Below, one piece after another: positions 7,971 through 17,212 of a stretch of DNA of 29,272 nucleotides. The position numbers and the translations under genes are program-made. Under the pieces are notes generated by a model, which saw nothing but the letters and a program-made list of their open reading frames with translations, was not told the DNA's origin and made no database searches. Source of the DNA: an uncultured Lachnospiraceae bacterium (GTDB taxonomy: Bacteria > Bacillota > Clostridia > Lachnospirales > Lachnospiraceae); NCBI GenBank assembly GCA_910588535.1, contig CAJUOO010000041.1, positions 1 through 29,272 on the forward strand, read 5' to 3'. Positions within the stretch are counted from its first letter, which is position 1; each line of letters begins with the position of its first letter.

Positions 7971-9782
7971 CTACTTGCAATAATACACTGCCTGTGCATG
8001 CCACAGCTCGCCATATTTTCCATCTTTCTTCTGAAGCAGTTTCTCATGTGTTCCTATCTGAACAATCTCTCCCTTGTCAAATACCACAATCTTATCACAG
8101 AACCTACAGGACGCCAGACGATGACTAATATAGACAACCGTTTTATCACCTGATATGTTGTTAAAGTTTGAATACACCTCATATTCTGATATAGGATCAA
8201 GAGCTGCTGTCGGCTCGTCCAATAAGATAAACGGTGCATCTTTGTACAATGCACGGGCAAGAGCCAGCTTCTGTGCCTCTCCTCCTGATATTTCGATCCC
8301 GTCTTTGTCATAATCCTTATAAAGATAAGTATCGGCGCCCTTTTCCAGCCTATCATATCTGCCGCCAAAATTTACTTTCTCCAAACATGCTTTTACCTTG
8401 CTCTCGTTAAATTTTCTGTCAGAGGCAACGACCTCGCCAAGCTTAAAAGAAAAAAGGCTAAAATCTTGAAATACTACAGAAAAGATCGACATATATTCTT
8501 CATAATCATATTTTTGAATATTTACACCATTTAGCAATATCTCTCCCTCACAAGGATCATACAGCCGGCAGAGCAGCTTGATAAATGTCGTCTTTCCACT
8601 TCCATTTTCACCCACAATAGCCATCTTTTCCCCAAGCTTAAACTTTATGCTGACATGAGATAATGCATAACTCTCTGTGTTTGGATATCGAAAGCTGACA
8701 TCACAAAATTCTACCTGATAATCATTGTCATCCCGCTTTTCTACTGTCAAAGTTCCTTTGTACATAGGATTTGCTATATCAAAATACATAAAAAACCGCT
8801 TGAGATAATGATCGTTATCCAACGCCCGCAAAACTACTTTTATCATATCCGCGGCAGCCTTTATAAATAGCATGATACAGGCAATGTACTTCGCGATTGA
8901 TCCAACAGTAATTCCACCCTCAAACGCTGTATGAATCAATACCACATATACGCTGAACATAAAACTATATTCCAATATAGTCACAAGAATATTTCCAAAA
9001 ACCTTCTTGGAAATTGTCTTCCCATATCGCTCACAATAGCTGTCCTGCCACTTCCGATATTCTCTTGCAAGGCAGTCTTCCATATGATACAGTCGAATAT
9101 CTTTCCCAGCCCCATAATTCTCTATATACTTTTCAAGCTGATCATCCAGAACATTCATTTCCACATTTGACGCATAAAATTTCTGATTTCTCTGGCTTTC
9201 ATTTATGGTAACAAAACTGATAACTATAATAATTATCAGCAGACCTGCTATCATAAAAAGCTTCTCTTCTATTCCGACAGAGGCAAGGGCAAAGAACGAC
9301 AGACACATGGCAGATGACGCCACTATTTTCGTCATATTTCCAAAAAAACGCTCTGTGACATTATAAAAAAAATACAAATTATAACCTGCCATCGACTCCT
9401 TTTTATTTCTGTAAAGCAGTCTTGTCACCTCTGCATCCTCCAAGGATTCATATGCCATCTGCATCGCTTTTTCCGAATAGCTCCAATCCTCCTTTCGATA
9501 CACTGTATTCGACGCAGTCTCATGCACTGCTTTCACCCCTGAATAGAGCAGGCGAATCAGAAAGGAAAGACCAACGGCAAGAAGTACATATCTAGCTGTC
9601 ACTTGCAGAGCAGAGCGCGCATAGAGAGCATCAATTACCTTTGCAGAAAAATACACTGGAATATAAATTGCCGCCGCCAACAACACAGGTTCTACAATCA
9701 GACAGATCAGAAATCGTTTATCCAGATGAACACACATTTTCACTGCTCTTTTTAGTATCCCAAGATGTTCCTTAAGCGTCAT
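7971..9782 (-). CDS. ABC exporter half-transporter (membrane domain plus ATPase), second subunit
   Basis: A 603-residue half-transporter. Six hydrophobic segments lie in about residues 25-320; the ATPase follows from about 355, with Walker A VGENGSGKTT, signature ISGGEAQKLALARALYKDAP and Walker B FILLDEPTAALDPISE, then the switch histidine in YISHRL. There is no peptidase C39 domain. Its ATG overlaps the stop of the upstream half-transporter by four bases (ATGA), so the two are probably coupled and form a heterodimer. The linked regulator and kinase suggest export of a peptide or toxic compound, but no substrate gene is visible. Confidence 0.93.
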   Translation of the reverse strand: MTLKEHLGILKRAVKMCVHLDKRFLICLIVEPVLLAAAIYIPVYFSAKVIDALYARSALQVTARYVLLAVGLSFLIRLLYSGVKAVHETASNTVYRKEDWSYSEKAMQMAYESLEDAEVTRLLYRNKKESMAGYNLYFFYNVTERFFGNMTKIVASSAMCLSFFALASVGIEEKLFMIAGLLIIIIVISFVTINESQRNQKFYASNVEMNVLDDQLEKYIENYGAGKDIRLYHMEDCLAREYRKWQDSYCERYGKTISKKVFGNILVTILEYSFMFSVYVVLIHTAFEGGITVGSIAKYIACIMLFIKAAADMIKVVLRALDNDHYLKRFFMYFDIANPMYKGTLTVEKRDDNDYQVEFCDVSFRYPNTESYALSHVSIKFKLGEKMAIVGENGSGKTTFIKLLCRLYDPCEGEILLNGVNIQKYDYEEYMSIFSVVFQDFSLFSFKLGEVVASDRKFNESKVKACLEKVNFGGRYDRLEKGADTYLYKDYDKDGIEISGGEAQKLALARALYKDAPFILLDEPTAALDPISEYEVYSNFNNISGDKTVVYISHRLASCRFCDKIVVFDKGEIVQIGTHEKLLQKKDGKYGELWHAQAVYYCK

Positions 9783-11575
9783 ACAAAAGCTTCTCCTTCC
9801 TCCTGATACCAGCAGCTCTGAAGCTCAAATAATGTACTGTACTCTCCATTTTTGCGCAACAGCTCCTTGTGTGTGCCTTCCTCACAGATCTCTCCATTTT
9901 TTAATAGAATAATTCTGTCACAAAAGGAAGTGGAGGCAAGCCTGTGAGAGATAAACAATGACGTTTTATTTTCTGTCATCCGATTGTACTCTACGTATAT
10001 TCTGCCCTCTGCTATGGGATCAAGCGCCGCCGTCGGCTCATCCAACACCAGTAAAGGCGCATCTTTATAAAGAGCACGTGCAAGCATAAGCTTCTGTGCC
10101 TCTCCCCCTGACAGCTCGATACCATTTTGATTCACTTGTTTATTCAGCCTTGTAGCCACTCCCTCCGGCAAAGCATCCAGCTTATTGCCAAGACCAGCCT
10201 GACAAATACAATCTTCTACCCTCCTCTTGTCTATCTTTGTAGGCTCCGCGCCAGATACTATCTCAGCAAGAGAAAAAAATCCAGTTCGAATATCCTGAAA
10301 TACAGGAGCGATAAGCTTATAATACTCCCTGCGCGAGATATCTCCAATTGGTATTCCATTGATTCGAATCTCACCAGAGGTCGGAAGATACAACCCACAT
10401 AAAAGCTTGACAAGTGTTGTTTTTCCTGCACCATTCACTCCGACAAGCGCCAGCTTCTCCCCACCGTGCAATGTAAAGGATACATTATGAATAGCGTCCT
10501 TCTTGGCATTATCATAGCGAAAACACACGTTGTCAAACACGATCTCAGGCTTTACAAAATCATCTTTTTTCACTGTTCTGTTGCCTTCTTCTGGCTCTTT
10601 ATATTCGACATATTCTCGAAACTCACCAACCTGTAAGCTGCAGGCATGCATTATCTGAAAGCTTTGTATCACGCCGCCTATCCAATCTGCAAAGGAAGAC
10701 ACTGCGGCAAAATACAGGACAAATTGATCGACACTGATTTTCCCTTGCATCACCATGAGAATAAGCAGCGCATATGCTCCGCCATCACGGATAAGAATCA
10801 GAATCAGATCGACCAGCTTGGGCAAAAGCCCAAAAGCCGCTATCCTCTTATCCCAACCTTCCTTTTCCTTGGACAATTCTCGAAAGCAATCTTTCAGCCA
10901 TGATGTAATGCCATAGATTCGAATATCCTTTGCCACAGAAAATTGACTTGGAAGATTTGTCACAAAATTAAGCTTCTTATTGAGATCTGTTATCTTCTTT
11001 CTCTGTGCATACTTCCATTTCTGATATGCCTGCACAGAAAGCAAATGAATAATTGGAGCTGCCGTGAGAAGAGGAATCAGAAATGGATTTACCGAAAAAA
11101 GTACCGATCCAAAAAGCAAGTACCCAGACAGATTTTCTATTAATTCAAAACTGCTTTTTAACAAATCTGTAACTGGCTCCCTGCCATTCCACATCTGCGT
11201 CGCTTCTCTTGCTCGGCTGCCCAGATCTCTAATCTCTTTTTTTTCATATGTCTGATAAAACATATGCATATCCTTTTTCACCACAAGCTCTTCCATCTTA
11301 TAGCGATAAATCATCAGCTTGATTTTTCCAAATTCTTCCATCGCCGTCTTACACACAGCGCAAAGCATAATAGCTAGTACCAAGGCGCCAACAACAAACA
11401 TGGTATGCCCCAAAGCCCGTTCTTCTGTCACACAGGCCACAATCCGTGCGGGAAGATATATCTCAAAATAGCGCATGCCTACACGAACTGGTATCAAAGC
11501 AGACAAAATCAACAGCGCTCCTATACTATATTTTTTCAACATGCGCAGCGACCATACTATATGAGAAAACATCAT
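9779..11575 (-). CDS. ABC exporter half-transporter (membrane domain plus ATPase), first subunit
   Basis: A 598-residue partner of the downstream half-transporter. Its membrane part covers about residues 15-305 and its ATPase starts near 350, with Walker A VGVNGAGKTT, signature LSGGEAQKLMLARALYKDAP and Walker B LLVLDEPTAALDPIAE. The near-identical signature and Walker B context in both proteins suggests an old duplication. I chose the ATG at 11575 because GGGGTGG lies seven to eight bases before it; 15 further codons upstream lack a site. The spacing from the kinase gene is 74 bases, in the same direction, so one regulon is likely. Confidence 0.92.
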   Translation of the reverse strand: MMFSHIVWSLRMLKKYSIGALLILSALIPVRVGMRYFEIYLPARIVACVTEERALGHTMFVVGALVLAIMLCAVCKTAMEEFGKIKLMIYRYKMEELVVKKDMHMFYQTYEKKEIRDLGSRAREATQMWNGREPVTDLLKSSFELIENLSGYLLFGSVLFSVNPFLIPLLTAAPIIHLLSVQAYQKWKYAQRKKITDLNKKLNFVTNLPSQFSVAKDIRIYGITSWLKDCFRELSKEKEGWDKRIAAFGLLPKLVDLILILIRDGGAYALLILMVMQGKISVDQFVLYFAAVSSFADWIGGVIQSFQIMHACSLQVGEFREYVEYKEPEEGNRTVKKDDFVKPEIVFDNVCFRYDNAKKDAIHNVSFTLHGGEKLALVGVNGAGKTTLVKLLCGLYLPTSGEIRINGIPIGDISRREYYKLIAPVFQDIRTGFFSLAEIVSGAEPTKIDKRRVEDCICQAGLGNKLDALPEGVATRLNKQVNQNGIELSGGEAQKLMLARALYKDAPLLVLDEPTAALDPIAEGRIYVEYNRMTENKTSLFISHRLASTSFCDRIILLKNGEICEEGTHKELLRKNGEYSTLFELQSCWYQEEGEAFV

Positions 11576-11649
11576 ATATCTACCACCCCTTTCCCCGTTA
11601 TTGTAACAGAAAAAATCCACAAAGACTGATTATGGCATGAAATGCTCTC

Positions 11650-12321
11650 CTATATGCATGAATTGTCATCTGACAAAATAGCTGGAACCAAAAACTCTGT
11701 GGTAAACGCTCCCTCCTCACTGTTGCATTTAAACCATCCTCCATGCTTGATAATAATACTCTCTGCCCTGCCAAGACCAAACCCATGAAGTCCCTCTCTA
11801 TTTGACAAAAACAATGTCCCATATTTTTTTTGCTTTTTAGTAGCAGAATTTAACATAGAAAAATAAAGCATACTTCCCTTCTGCGCGAGAAAAAGCCGGA
11901 TAAATTTCTCTCCGGCAACAGCCTCACAGGCATCTATCGCATTATCCAAAAGATTTCCAAGCACAATACTAAGCTCCACATCCGATATGGTAAGGGTAGC
12001 GGGAATATTTGCCTTGGCCGTCACCGCAATTCCAGCCTGCTTCGCCTTCGAAAGCTTACTGGAAAGAATCACATCCACCGTAATATTTCCGGTCTTAAGC
12101 AAGGTATCTATCTTCTCAAGCTTGGCGTCAAGCTCACTGATATAAGCGATAACACGCTCATATTCCCCCGCCTCCACCTGACCTTTCAATGTCTGCAGAT
12201 GATTGTGAAAATCATGTTTATACCCCCTCATTTCCTTATAGATGCTTCGCACTTCATTGATATGTTGTTCTACAAGCTCCGCCTGAAGCTCCAAAATTTT
12301 TAAATATGTTTTCCTTCTCAT
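11650..12321 (-). CDS. Soluble GHKL histidine kinase of a LytTR system
   Basis: A 223-residue sensor kinase of the AgrC/GHKL type. H36 in YKHDFHNHLQTL is the phosphorylated histidine. The N box is GNLLDNAIDACEA and the G box is HGFGLGRAESIIIKHGG near residue 190. The usual N-terminal membrane sensor (about 200 residues) is absent: the protein begins directly with a coiled helix. The start is supported by AAGGAA before the ATG, and there is no room for a sensor domain before the regulator's stop 65 bases upstream. It probably phosphorylates the adjacent regulator; its input signal is unknown. Confidence 0.88.
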   Translation of the reverse strand: MRRKTYLKILELQAELVEQHINEVRSIYKEMRGYKHDFHNHLQTLKGQVEAGEYERVIAYISELDAKLEKIDTLLKTGNITVDVILSSKLSKAKQAGIAVTAKANIPATLTISDVELSIVLGNLLDNAIDACEAVAGEKFIRLFLAQKGSMLYFSMLNSATKKQKKYGTLFLSNREGLHGFGLGRAESIIIKHGGWFKCNSEEGAFTTEFLVPAILSDDNSCI

Positions 12322-12386
12322 CGTTCCTTACACTTTTGCTCTGTTCTTCACAAACAGACTACTTTCTTCCTGCTTACCCTTTCTCT

Positions 12387-13088
12387 CTAGCAAACGGTTA
12401 TATAAGCGCGGTTGACCGCATCATACTTTCCCCTCGCGAGCGGAATACGTACATCATTCCACAAAAACACCTCATTTCTGGATATTCGCTTGACATAGCG
12501 AAGCGAAACTAGATAGCTTCGATGTACGCGAAAAAAAATATCAGAAAGCCGTTCTTCAACATCTGATATTTTCTCTCTCACCCGATAGTTCTCCGCTTCT
12601 GTCACAAAAGATACATAATGAAGAAATGCTTCCACATAATAGATTTCATTCTCATAAAGCTTAATTGTCTGTCCCTCACAGCAAAAGATAATATATGGCG
12701 GCTCCACAGCTAATTTCTCCGCCGCCTTATCAAGCACAGAAAAAAGTTTTCGCTGAGCCACCGGCTTTATCAGATAATGAAGAGCATCCACCTCATACCC
12801 CTCTCCATAAAACTCCGTGTGAGAAGTGAGAAATACTATTTCTGCCCGGCTGTTCTCACGCCGAAGATACTTGGCAAGATCCACCCCATTGATTCCAGAA
12901 AGCTCAATATCAAGCAGAAGAAGATGAAAGTCTTTCTCCTCCTCAAAATCAAACAGAAAGCTTTCACCATCTTTATACATCCGAATATCCACTATGTGCT
13001 TCCCCATCTCTGCCCACAAAAACACGGACTGGGACAGCCAAGCAGACTGAGAGAAATCATCCTCACAGATTGCAACTTTTAACTTCAT
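12387..13088 (-). CDS. LytTR-family response regulator
   Basis: A 233-residue AgrA/VirR-type regulator. Receiver: acidic pair at 10-11, phospho-acceptor D60 in LLLLDIELSGINGVDLA, FLTSHTEF and the lysine in YLIKPVA. The LytTR DNA-binding domain covers about residues 135-230, with IYYVEAFLHYVSF, FFRVHRSYLVSLRYVKRI and VRIPLARGKYDAV. It heads a same-direction series regulator-kinase-exporter-exporter and is expected to control it. LytTR proteins bind pairs of short direct repeats; I could not place a convincing pair in the short upstream space. Confidence 0.93.
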   Translation of the reverse strand: MKLKVAICEDDFSQSAWLSQSVFLWAEMGKHIVDIRMYKDGESFLFDFEEEKDFHLLLLDIELSGINGVDLAKYLRRENSRAEIVFLTSHTEFYGEGYEVDALHYLIKPVAQRKLFSVLDKAAEKLAVEPPYIIFCCEGQTIKLYENEIYYVEAFLHYVSFVTEAENYRVREKISDVEERLSDIFFRVHRSYLVSLRYVKRISRNEVFLWNDVRIPLARGKYDAVNRAYITVC

Positions 13089-13152
13089 AGCATATCATTT
13101 CCTCTCAATAATCCTATCATTTTCTCTAAAAATATATCATATCACAAAAAAT

Positions 13153-13443
13153 CTACCCTTCTCGCTCTCTGACAGTCACGAATACTTTATCACCGGGCTG
13201 CTTTCCTATTTTAGTACGAATATCCTTTCGCAAACCAATAATATAACAGACTGTGCCATCCTCATTTTTTACTCCCATATTCACAATACTGCCATCATAT
13301 GGTTCCCCGTCAAACGTAACATGTACCTTCACCCGCCCTCTGCCAAATTCCTCTCTGATATCATATGGAAAAATTACATACGCGCCACCTTTTTCTTTTG
13401 CATGATAAATCTGAGACTCATATTGATAGATTTTTTCCTTCAT
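13153..13443 (-). CDS. DUF1905 domain protein
   Basis: A 96-residue protein matching the small beta-barrel DUF1905 family. It has ESQIYHAKEKGGAYVIFPYD, a central GRVKVHVTFDGEPYDGSIVN, and the end LRKDIRTKIGKQPGDKVFV. The family's role is not established. GAGG precedes the ATG. It lies 65 bases upstream of the response regulator in the same direction and 93 bases after the ankyrin gene, so it could share either transcript. Confidence 0.85.
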   Translation of the reverse strand: MKEKIYQYESQIYHAKEKGGAYVIFPYDIREEFGRGRVKVHVTFDGEPYDGSIVNMGVKNEDGTVCYIIGLRKDIRTKIGKQPGDKVFVTVREREG

Positions 13444-13536
13444 TTTTCCTCACATTTCCATACCATTTATCACATAAAAGCTCTCTGATGGTTGTCCGCA
13501 TTTCCTTCTAAGCCATACACTGCGTTCTATATGCTA

Positions 13537-14826
13537 CTACAATCCCATAAAAGGCAACACCTCATCCATGCCTTGTTCCACAGCTATCTCTAAAGGCGTA
13601 ACCTGTTTTTCATTCGCTATGGTATAATCTGCTCCCTTTTTAAGCAAATAGCGCACCATCTCGCTGCTTCTATTTTTCATAGCATAATGAAGCACCGTAT
13701 CCCCCAATTTATTTCTAGTATTGATATGATACCCAGCCTCCACCATTGCCTTTATCACGCTCTTATCACAGCGCCATCTCATGTGCAACAACAGCGCAGT
13801 ATCACCACTGTGATTGACTTGATTCACATCTGCACCCTTTTTTATGAAAACAGGCGTAAGCACATTGGCTGCGTGCAAATCATAATCCTGAGCTATCATC
13901 AGAGGCGTCATTCCATTTTTGCCCGGAATATCTATATTCCTCAGAGCTTCTACCATCTCCGCCCTCACTGTCTCACTTATCTTTTTAAAGCTAATCTTTT
14001 TTGATACTGCAATGTGGGCCGCTGTCTCCTCATTGACATTTTTTAATGTGTCATCCGCTCCTGCGTCCATTAAAAAATGTATCATATCTGGAAAACCATA
14101 TTCACAAGCCGTGTGAAGCAAAGTATTTCCAGCCACACTTGGCTGATCCTCTGTGAGATTTATATTCACGCCTTTTTTTATCATTGCTGTGAACATCTCA
14201 TATTTATATCGCCTGACAGCCCAATGTGCCGCAGATCTCCCCTCCATATCAAGTGCCTCCATAGATTCCACACTAAAATATCTCTCTACCACATCTGCAT
14301 AAGCCTCATCCATCTCATTCTTTCTTCGAATGTTCGAATACTCATAGCCACTTCCTCTATATGCCAGCAATAAAGCAGGTGTTCTGCCCTTGACAAACGC
14401 TTGATTCAAATCCACACCCATCTGTGCCATTTTATCGACAAGCGACACGCTAAATCTTTCTTCTAATAAAAAATCTCTGATGGTTGTCAGCTTTCCCTTA
14501 TAATATCTCGTTTCTATAAAACTTATTCCTTCTTCCTCCAATTGATCAAGAACCGCAAAAGGCTCTGCATATCTTCCCAATATTTCATACAATGCTTCCA
14601 GCACAATATCCATCTCATCATCATCGTCCTGATCCGCCTTATGAAGAAGCATTTTGAATAGTGCCATGCCATCCTTTGCATACTTCTGATCTTCTTTACC
14701 ATCAGGATTATGAATAAAACAATTTATGTAATATAGCAGCTCCCACAGCTCCTTCACAGGCAAATCTAATCTCCCTGCCAACACCTCCGGTAGCTTTTTA
14801 CTCAATTCTTCTCCGTTCAGTACCAT
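13537..14826 (-). CDS. Ankyrin-repeat protein
   Basis: A 429-residue soluble protein without signal peptide. The first ~140 residues are helical and unassigned. Ankyrin repeats fill the remainder: RSAAHWAVRRYKYEMFTAMI near 195, GNTLLHTACEYGFPDMIHFL near 235, GMTPLMIAQDYD near 305, GDTALLLHMRW near 345, GDTVLHYAMKNRSSEMVRYL near 380 and a last VTPLEIAVEQG. Such repeats bind other proteins. GGGAG precedes the ATG. Its GNAT and RNA phosphotransferase neighbours point the same way, 27 bases upstream, but no partner can be named. Confidence 0.88.
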   Translation of the reverse strand: MVLNGEELSKKLPEVLAGRLDLPVKELWELLYYINCFIHNPDGKEDQKYAKDGMALFKMLLHKADQDDDDEMDIVLEALYEILGRYAEPFAVLDQLEEEGISFIETRYYKGKLTTIRDFLLEERFSVSLVDKMAQMGVDLNQAFVKGRTPALLLAYRGSGYEYSNIRRKNEMDEAYADVVERYFSVESMEALDMEGRSAAHWAVRRYKYEMFTAMIKKGVNINLTEDQPSVAGNTLLHTACEYGFPDMIHFLMDAGADDTLKNVNEETAAHIAVSKKISFKKISETVRAEMVEALRNIDIPGKNGMTPLMIAQDYDLHAANVLTPVFIKKGADVNQVNHSGDTALLLHMRWRCDKSVIKAMVEAGYHINTRNKLGDTVLHYAMKNRSSEMVRYLLKKGADYTIANEKQVTPLEIAVEQGMDEVLPFMGL

Positions 14827-14853
14827 AATAATCTCCCTTTACATTCTTATCAA

Positions 14854-15453
14854 TCACTTTTCTTTATTTTCTCTTATATCTTCTACCATCGGTTCATAGA
14901 TACTTGAATATTTTGCAATACTTTCCTTCACATCTATCTCATAGCGCTTCGCTATACATGCTTCTTCCTCATCATAGGATTCTTTTATATTAATTCCACC
15001 CAAAGCCTCCATTGTCCTCCATGAAGCAGGATTATCCTTATCGGCATCAAGCAAAATCTTCTCGATTTTATATTCCTGACAAACTTTTAAACACAAATAT
15101 AAATTTATCTTATTATATCCTTTTCCTCTCTCCGTAGGTCTTATACTATAGCCAATATTTCCTCCTGACTTTTTTAATCTTTCATTTAGCGCTAATCTTA
15201 TATTGATCATACCCACAATTTTACTATCACTGCTTCTGACAAGAAAAAATGTCTTTGAAGGTACTATTCTCTCGTTAGCTTCCCGCATATACTCTATCTG
15301 CAATTGTTCAAGCCATCCTTGATAATTATCTAGATATTTATGTAATTTTCCAGAACCGTTGATATTTGATTTATATTGATAAAATTCATTGATATATGCA
15401 ATGGCATCCTCTTTTCTATCTATGCCGGGAACTTCATAATAAAATTTTTCCAT
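14854..15453 (-). CDS. GNAT family N-acetyltransferase
   Basis: A 199-residue acetyltransferase. Visible GNAT parts are KTFFLVRSSDSKIVGMINIR (central strands), GGNIGYSIRPTERGKGYNKI (acetyl-CoA loop, RGKGY), and LLDADKDNPASWRTMEALGG, the usual C-terminal helix. The substrate is unknown. The start ATG overlaps the phosphotransferase stop by one base (TAATG), and its ribosome site AAGGAAG lies in the end of that gene, so translation is coupled. Confidence 0.9.
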   Translation of the reverse strand: MEKFYYEVPGIDRKEDAIAYINEFYQYKSNINGSGKLHKYLDNYQGWLEQLQIEYMREANERIVPSKTFFLVRSSDSKIVGMINIRLALNERLKKSGGNIGYSIRPTERGKGYNKINLYLCLKVCQEYKIEKILLDADKDNPASWRTMEALGGINIKESYDEEEACIAKRYEIDVKESIAKYSSIYEPMVEDIRENKEK

Positions 15454-16013
15454 TATACTTCCTTTCCATCAGAAATTATTTCTCTTATATATTTTGCATC
15501 AACTTTTTTTGTAAGCCATACACCATTTTTTGATAAATAAAATTTATATCCATCTTTATACATGGCACCGCTCGACACCTGTAAAACGGCAGGCTTTCCA
15601 TGGCGCCTTCCCACTATCACAGCCGTTTCAATATCTTTAGAAAGATGAACATATAATCTGCTCATTGGCTTTAACCCTTCCGCATGGATTGTACTCAAAA
15701 ATCGCGCCGCTGTTCCATGATATAACAATTCAGGAGGTTCCTGCTCCTCCAATTCCACATCAACAGGAATACTATGTCCCTGATTTGCGCGGATAAGAGA
15801 ATTATCTTCATTAAAAGAATATCTCTGCTTATTGTCCGTCGCCACAATTTCCTCTAATATTTTGCGATCTATCTTTCGATTTGTCGCATTGATACCTGCT
15901 AATAATTCCTCAACATCCGCCCATCCATGCTCATCCAGCGTAATATGTGCCGCATCAGGATTATGCCGCAGTACTAAGCTGATAAAAACACTTAATTTAT
16001 CCCATTTACCCAT
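15453..16013 (-). CDS. kptA: RNA 2'-phosphotransferase, Tpt1/KptA family
   Basis: A 186-residue enzyme that removes a 2'-phosphate from RNA by moving it to NAD, releasing ADP-ribose 1'',2''-cyclic phosphate. Diagnostic parts: DKLSVFISLVLRHNPDAAHI at the start (Arg-His pair), DEHGWADVEELLAG, ELLYHGTAARFLSTIHAEGL (His-Gly-Thr), RLYVHLSKD, GRRHGKPAVLQV, and KFYLSKNGVWLTKKV. I chose the ATG at 16013 because family members begin just before the LSVFISLVLRH helix; the frame reaches 16076 but those 21 codons add nothing. No tRNA ligase is nearby; in bacteria the true substrate is generally unclear. Confidence 0.93.
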   Translation of the reverse strand: MGKWDKLSVFISLVLRHNPDAAHITLDEHGWADVEELLAGINATNRKIDRKILEEIVATDNKQRYSFNEDNSLIRANQGHSIPVDVELEEQEPPELLYHGTAARFLSTIHAEGLKPMSRLYVHLSKDIETAVIVGRRHGKPAVLQVSSGAMYKDGYKFYLSKNGVWLTKKVDAKYIREIISDGKEV

Positions 16014-16313
16014 TATGTTATATCCTGCTTTCTTAATTATTTTATTATAATTTCTAATTATATCACGTATTTGCACAATATGCCAATCCTATAATAAGAA
16101 TTGACAATTATCCACTGCTTTCGTATGTGCGCTTTACAAGCCAACATTATTAAAATAGAAAAGGCAAGAGATATAAAAAATCCTTCCCTTACTGCTGGCA
16201 TAAATCTATAGGTCTTTATTATGTAGAAAATTGGCACACTTGGATACTATACAGCTTCTTCATATCTTTATACTTCTCTGCTTGCCGGAGACACGACAAC
16301 AAAATTAAAAAAA
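16014..16313. other. Gene-free AT-rich stretch at the island's left side
   Basis: Between the phosphotransferase start and the HAD fragment I find no open frame resembling a protein on either strand. The only clear element is the minus-strand terminator at its right end. The promoter of the phosphotransferase operon should lie in its first part, but I could not choose one. Confidence 0.5.
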
Positions 16314-16333
16314 TTATGGGCACAATCCCATAA
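16300..16333 (-). terminator. Rho-independent terminator, minus strand
   Basis: On the minus strand TTATGGG (16327-16333) pairs with CCCATAA (16314-16320) over a six-base loop and is followed at once by seven T and then AATTTT. It would end transcripts from the XRE/CPBP side. Confidence 0.8.
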
Positions 16334-16375
16334 CATTTAGATGATGGGTTAAACCCACAAAATAAATGGTTGCCA

Positions 16376-16666
16376 CAACATAGATTTGACAGCGATTTTA
16401 GTTCATTTGGTATTATGCATTATTTTGAGACTATTATCTGTGCCGATGATACAAAAGAACATACACCAAGCGCCGATCCGCTATTAAAATATATGGGATT
16501 GTCAAACATAGAGCGAGAAAACATTCTCTATATCGGAGACAGCATATATGACAGCAAATATGCTCAAAATACTGACATCCATTTTGCTTTGGCATTATGG
16601 GGCAGGACCATCCAACAGCCAATTGTTATATATACGAAAGATACACTTTTTAAACTAACTTTATAG
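16376..16666 (+). pseudogene. HAD-family phosphatase, C-terminal fragment
   Basis: The plus strand encodes the second half of a phosphoglycolate-phosphatase-like HAD protein. It has RFDSDFSSFGIMHYFETIIC, HTPSADPLLKYMGL (the lysine helix degraded to HTPS from the usual HKP), and ENILYIGDSIYDSKYAQN, the metal-binding GDS.D motif. The nucleophile Asp motif and the cap domain are missing, and the end after FALALWG does not continue as usual. An ATG at 16370 opens the frame, but no ribosome site was seen. It is a 5'-truncated remnant. Confidence 0.8.
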
Positions 16667-16726
16667 ACACCAAATAGCATTAACCCTATATAGAGTATGG
16701 CAAGCACCGCCCCACAAATTTTCATT

Positions 16727-16942
16727 TTAATCTTCTTCGATTCTTTTATATTCTAAAATATCCCCCGGCTGACAATCAAGAACATCACATATTGCTTCTA
16801 AAGTTGAAAAACGAATTGCACTAATTTTTCCTGTTTTTATTTTTGATAGATTGACATTAGCAACGCCTACTTTTTCAGATAACTCTTTTAATGACATTTT
16901 TCTATCTGCCATCACCCTATCTAATCTCATAATTATTGGCAA
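16727..16942 (-). CDS. XRE-family HTH regulator (YozG-like)
   Basis: A 71-residue Cro/C1-type helix-turn-helix protein with LDRVMADRKMSLKELSEKVG, VANVNLSKIKTGK and IRFSTLEAICDVLDCQPGDI. It starts with TTG at 16942, preceded by GAGGTGA at five bases; relatives also begin with a few residues before the IMRLDRVM helix, and the next ATG lies four codons in. Small regulators of this type are commonly encoded right after a DUF2975 membrane protein, and a broken DUF2975 end lies nine bases upstream. The regulator itself looks intact. Confidence 0.9.
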   Translation of the reverse strand: MPIIMRLDRVMADRKMSLKELSEKVGVANVNLSKIKTGKISAIRFSTLEAICDVLDCQPGDILEYKRIEED

Positions 16943-16951
16943 ATTATCACC

Positions 16952-17180
16952 TCACAATGTTTTATCTGATTCTTTTTGTAAATCATAACCATAACTGAAT
17001 ATCAAAGAAATACAATAAACAGATACTCGCAACTATCAATCCAACTACATTCACTCTCCATATCAATTCTCCAATAATATAATAACCCACCAATGCATCA
17101 GAGTAACTTCCAATGTAATGATTATAAGGCAAATATAGATGAAAGTCAATAATTAATTTATGATAAACATTAATTTATTT
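16952..17180 (-). pseudogene. DUF2975 membrane protein remnant
   Basis: On the minus strand one frame ends ISLIFSYGYDLQKESDKTL with a TGA at 16952-16954. This matches the usual DUF2975 C-terminus, just before the XRE start. The preceding helix-like segment, ELIWRVNVVGLIVASICLLY, lies in another frame, so a frameshift occurs near 17010. Earlier parts are missing or unrecognisable. Assignment rests on the terminal motif and the conserved gene order with the XRE regulator. Confidence 0.55.
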
Positions 17181-17212
17181 GCAAATACGTACACTCGCTA
17201 CATTTGTATACC

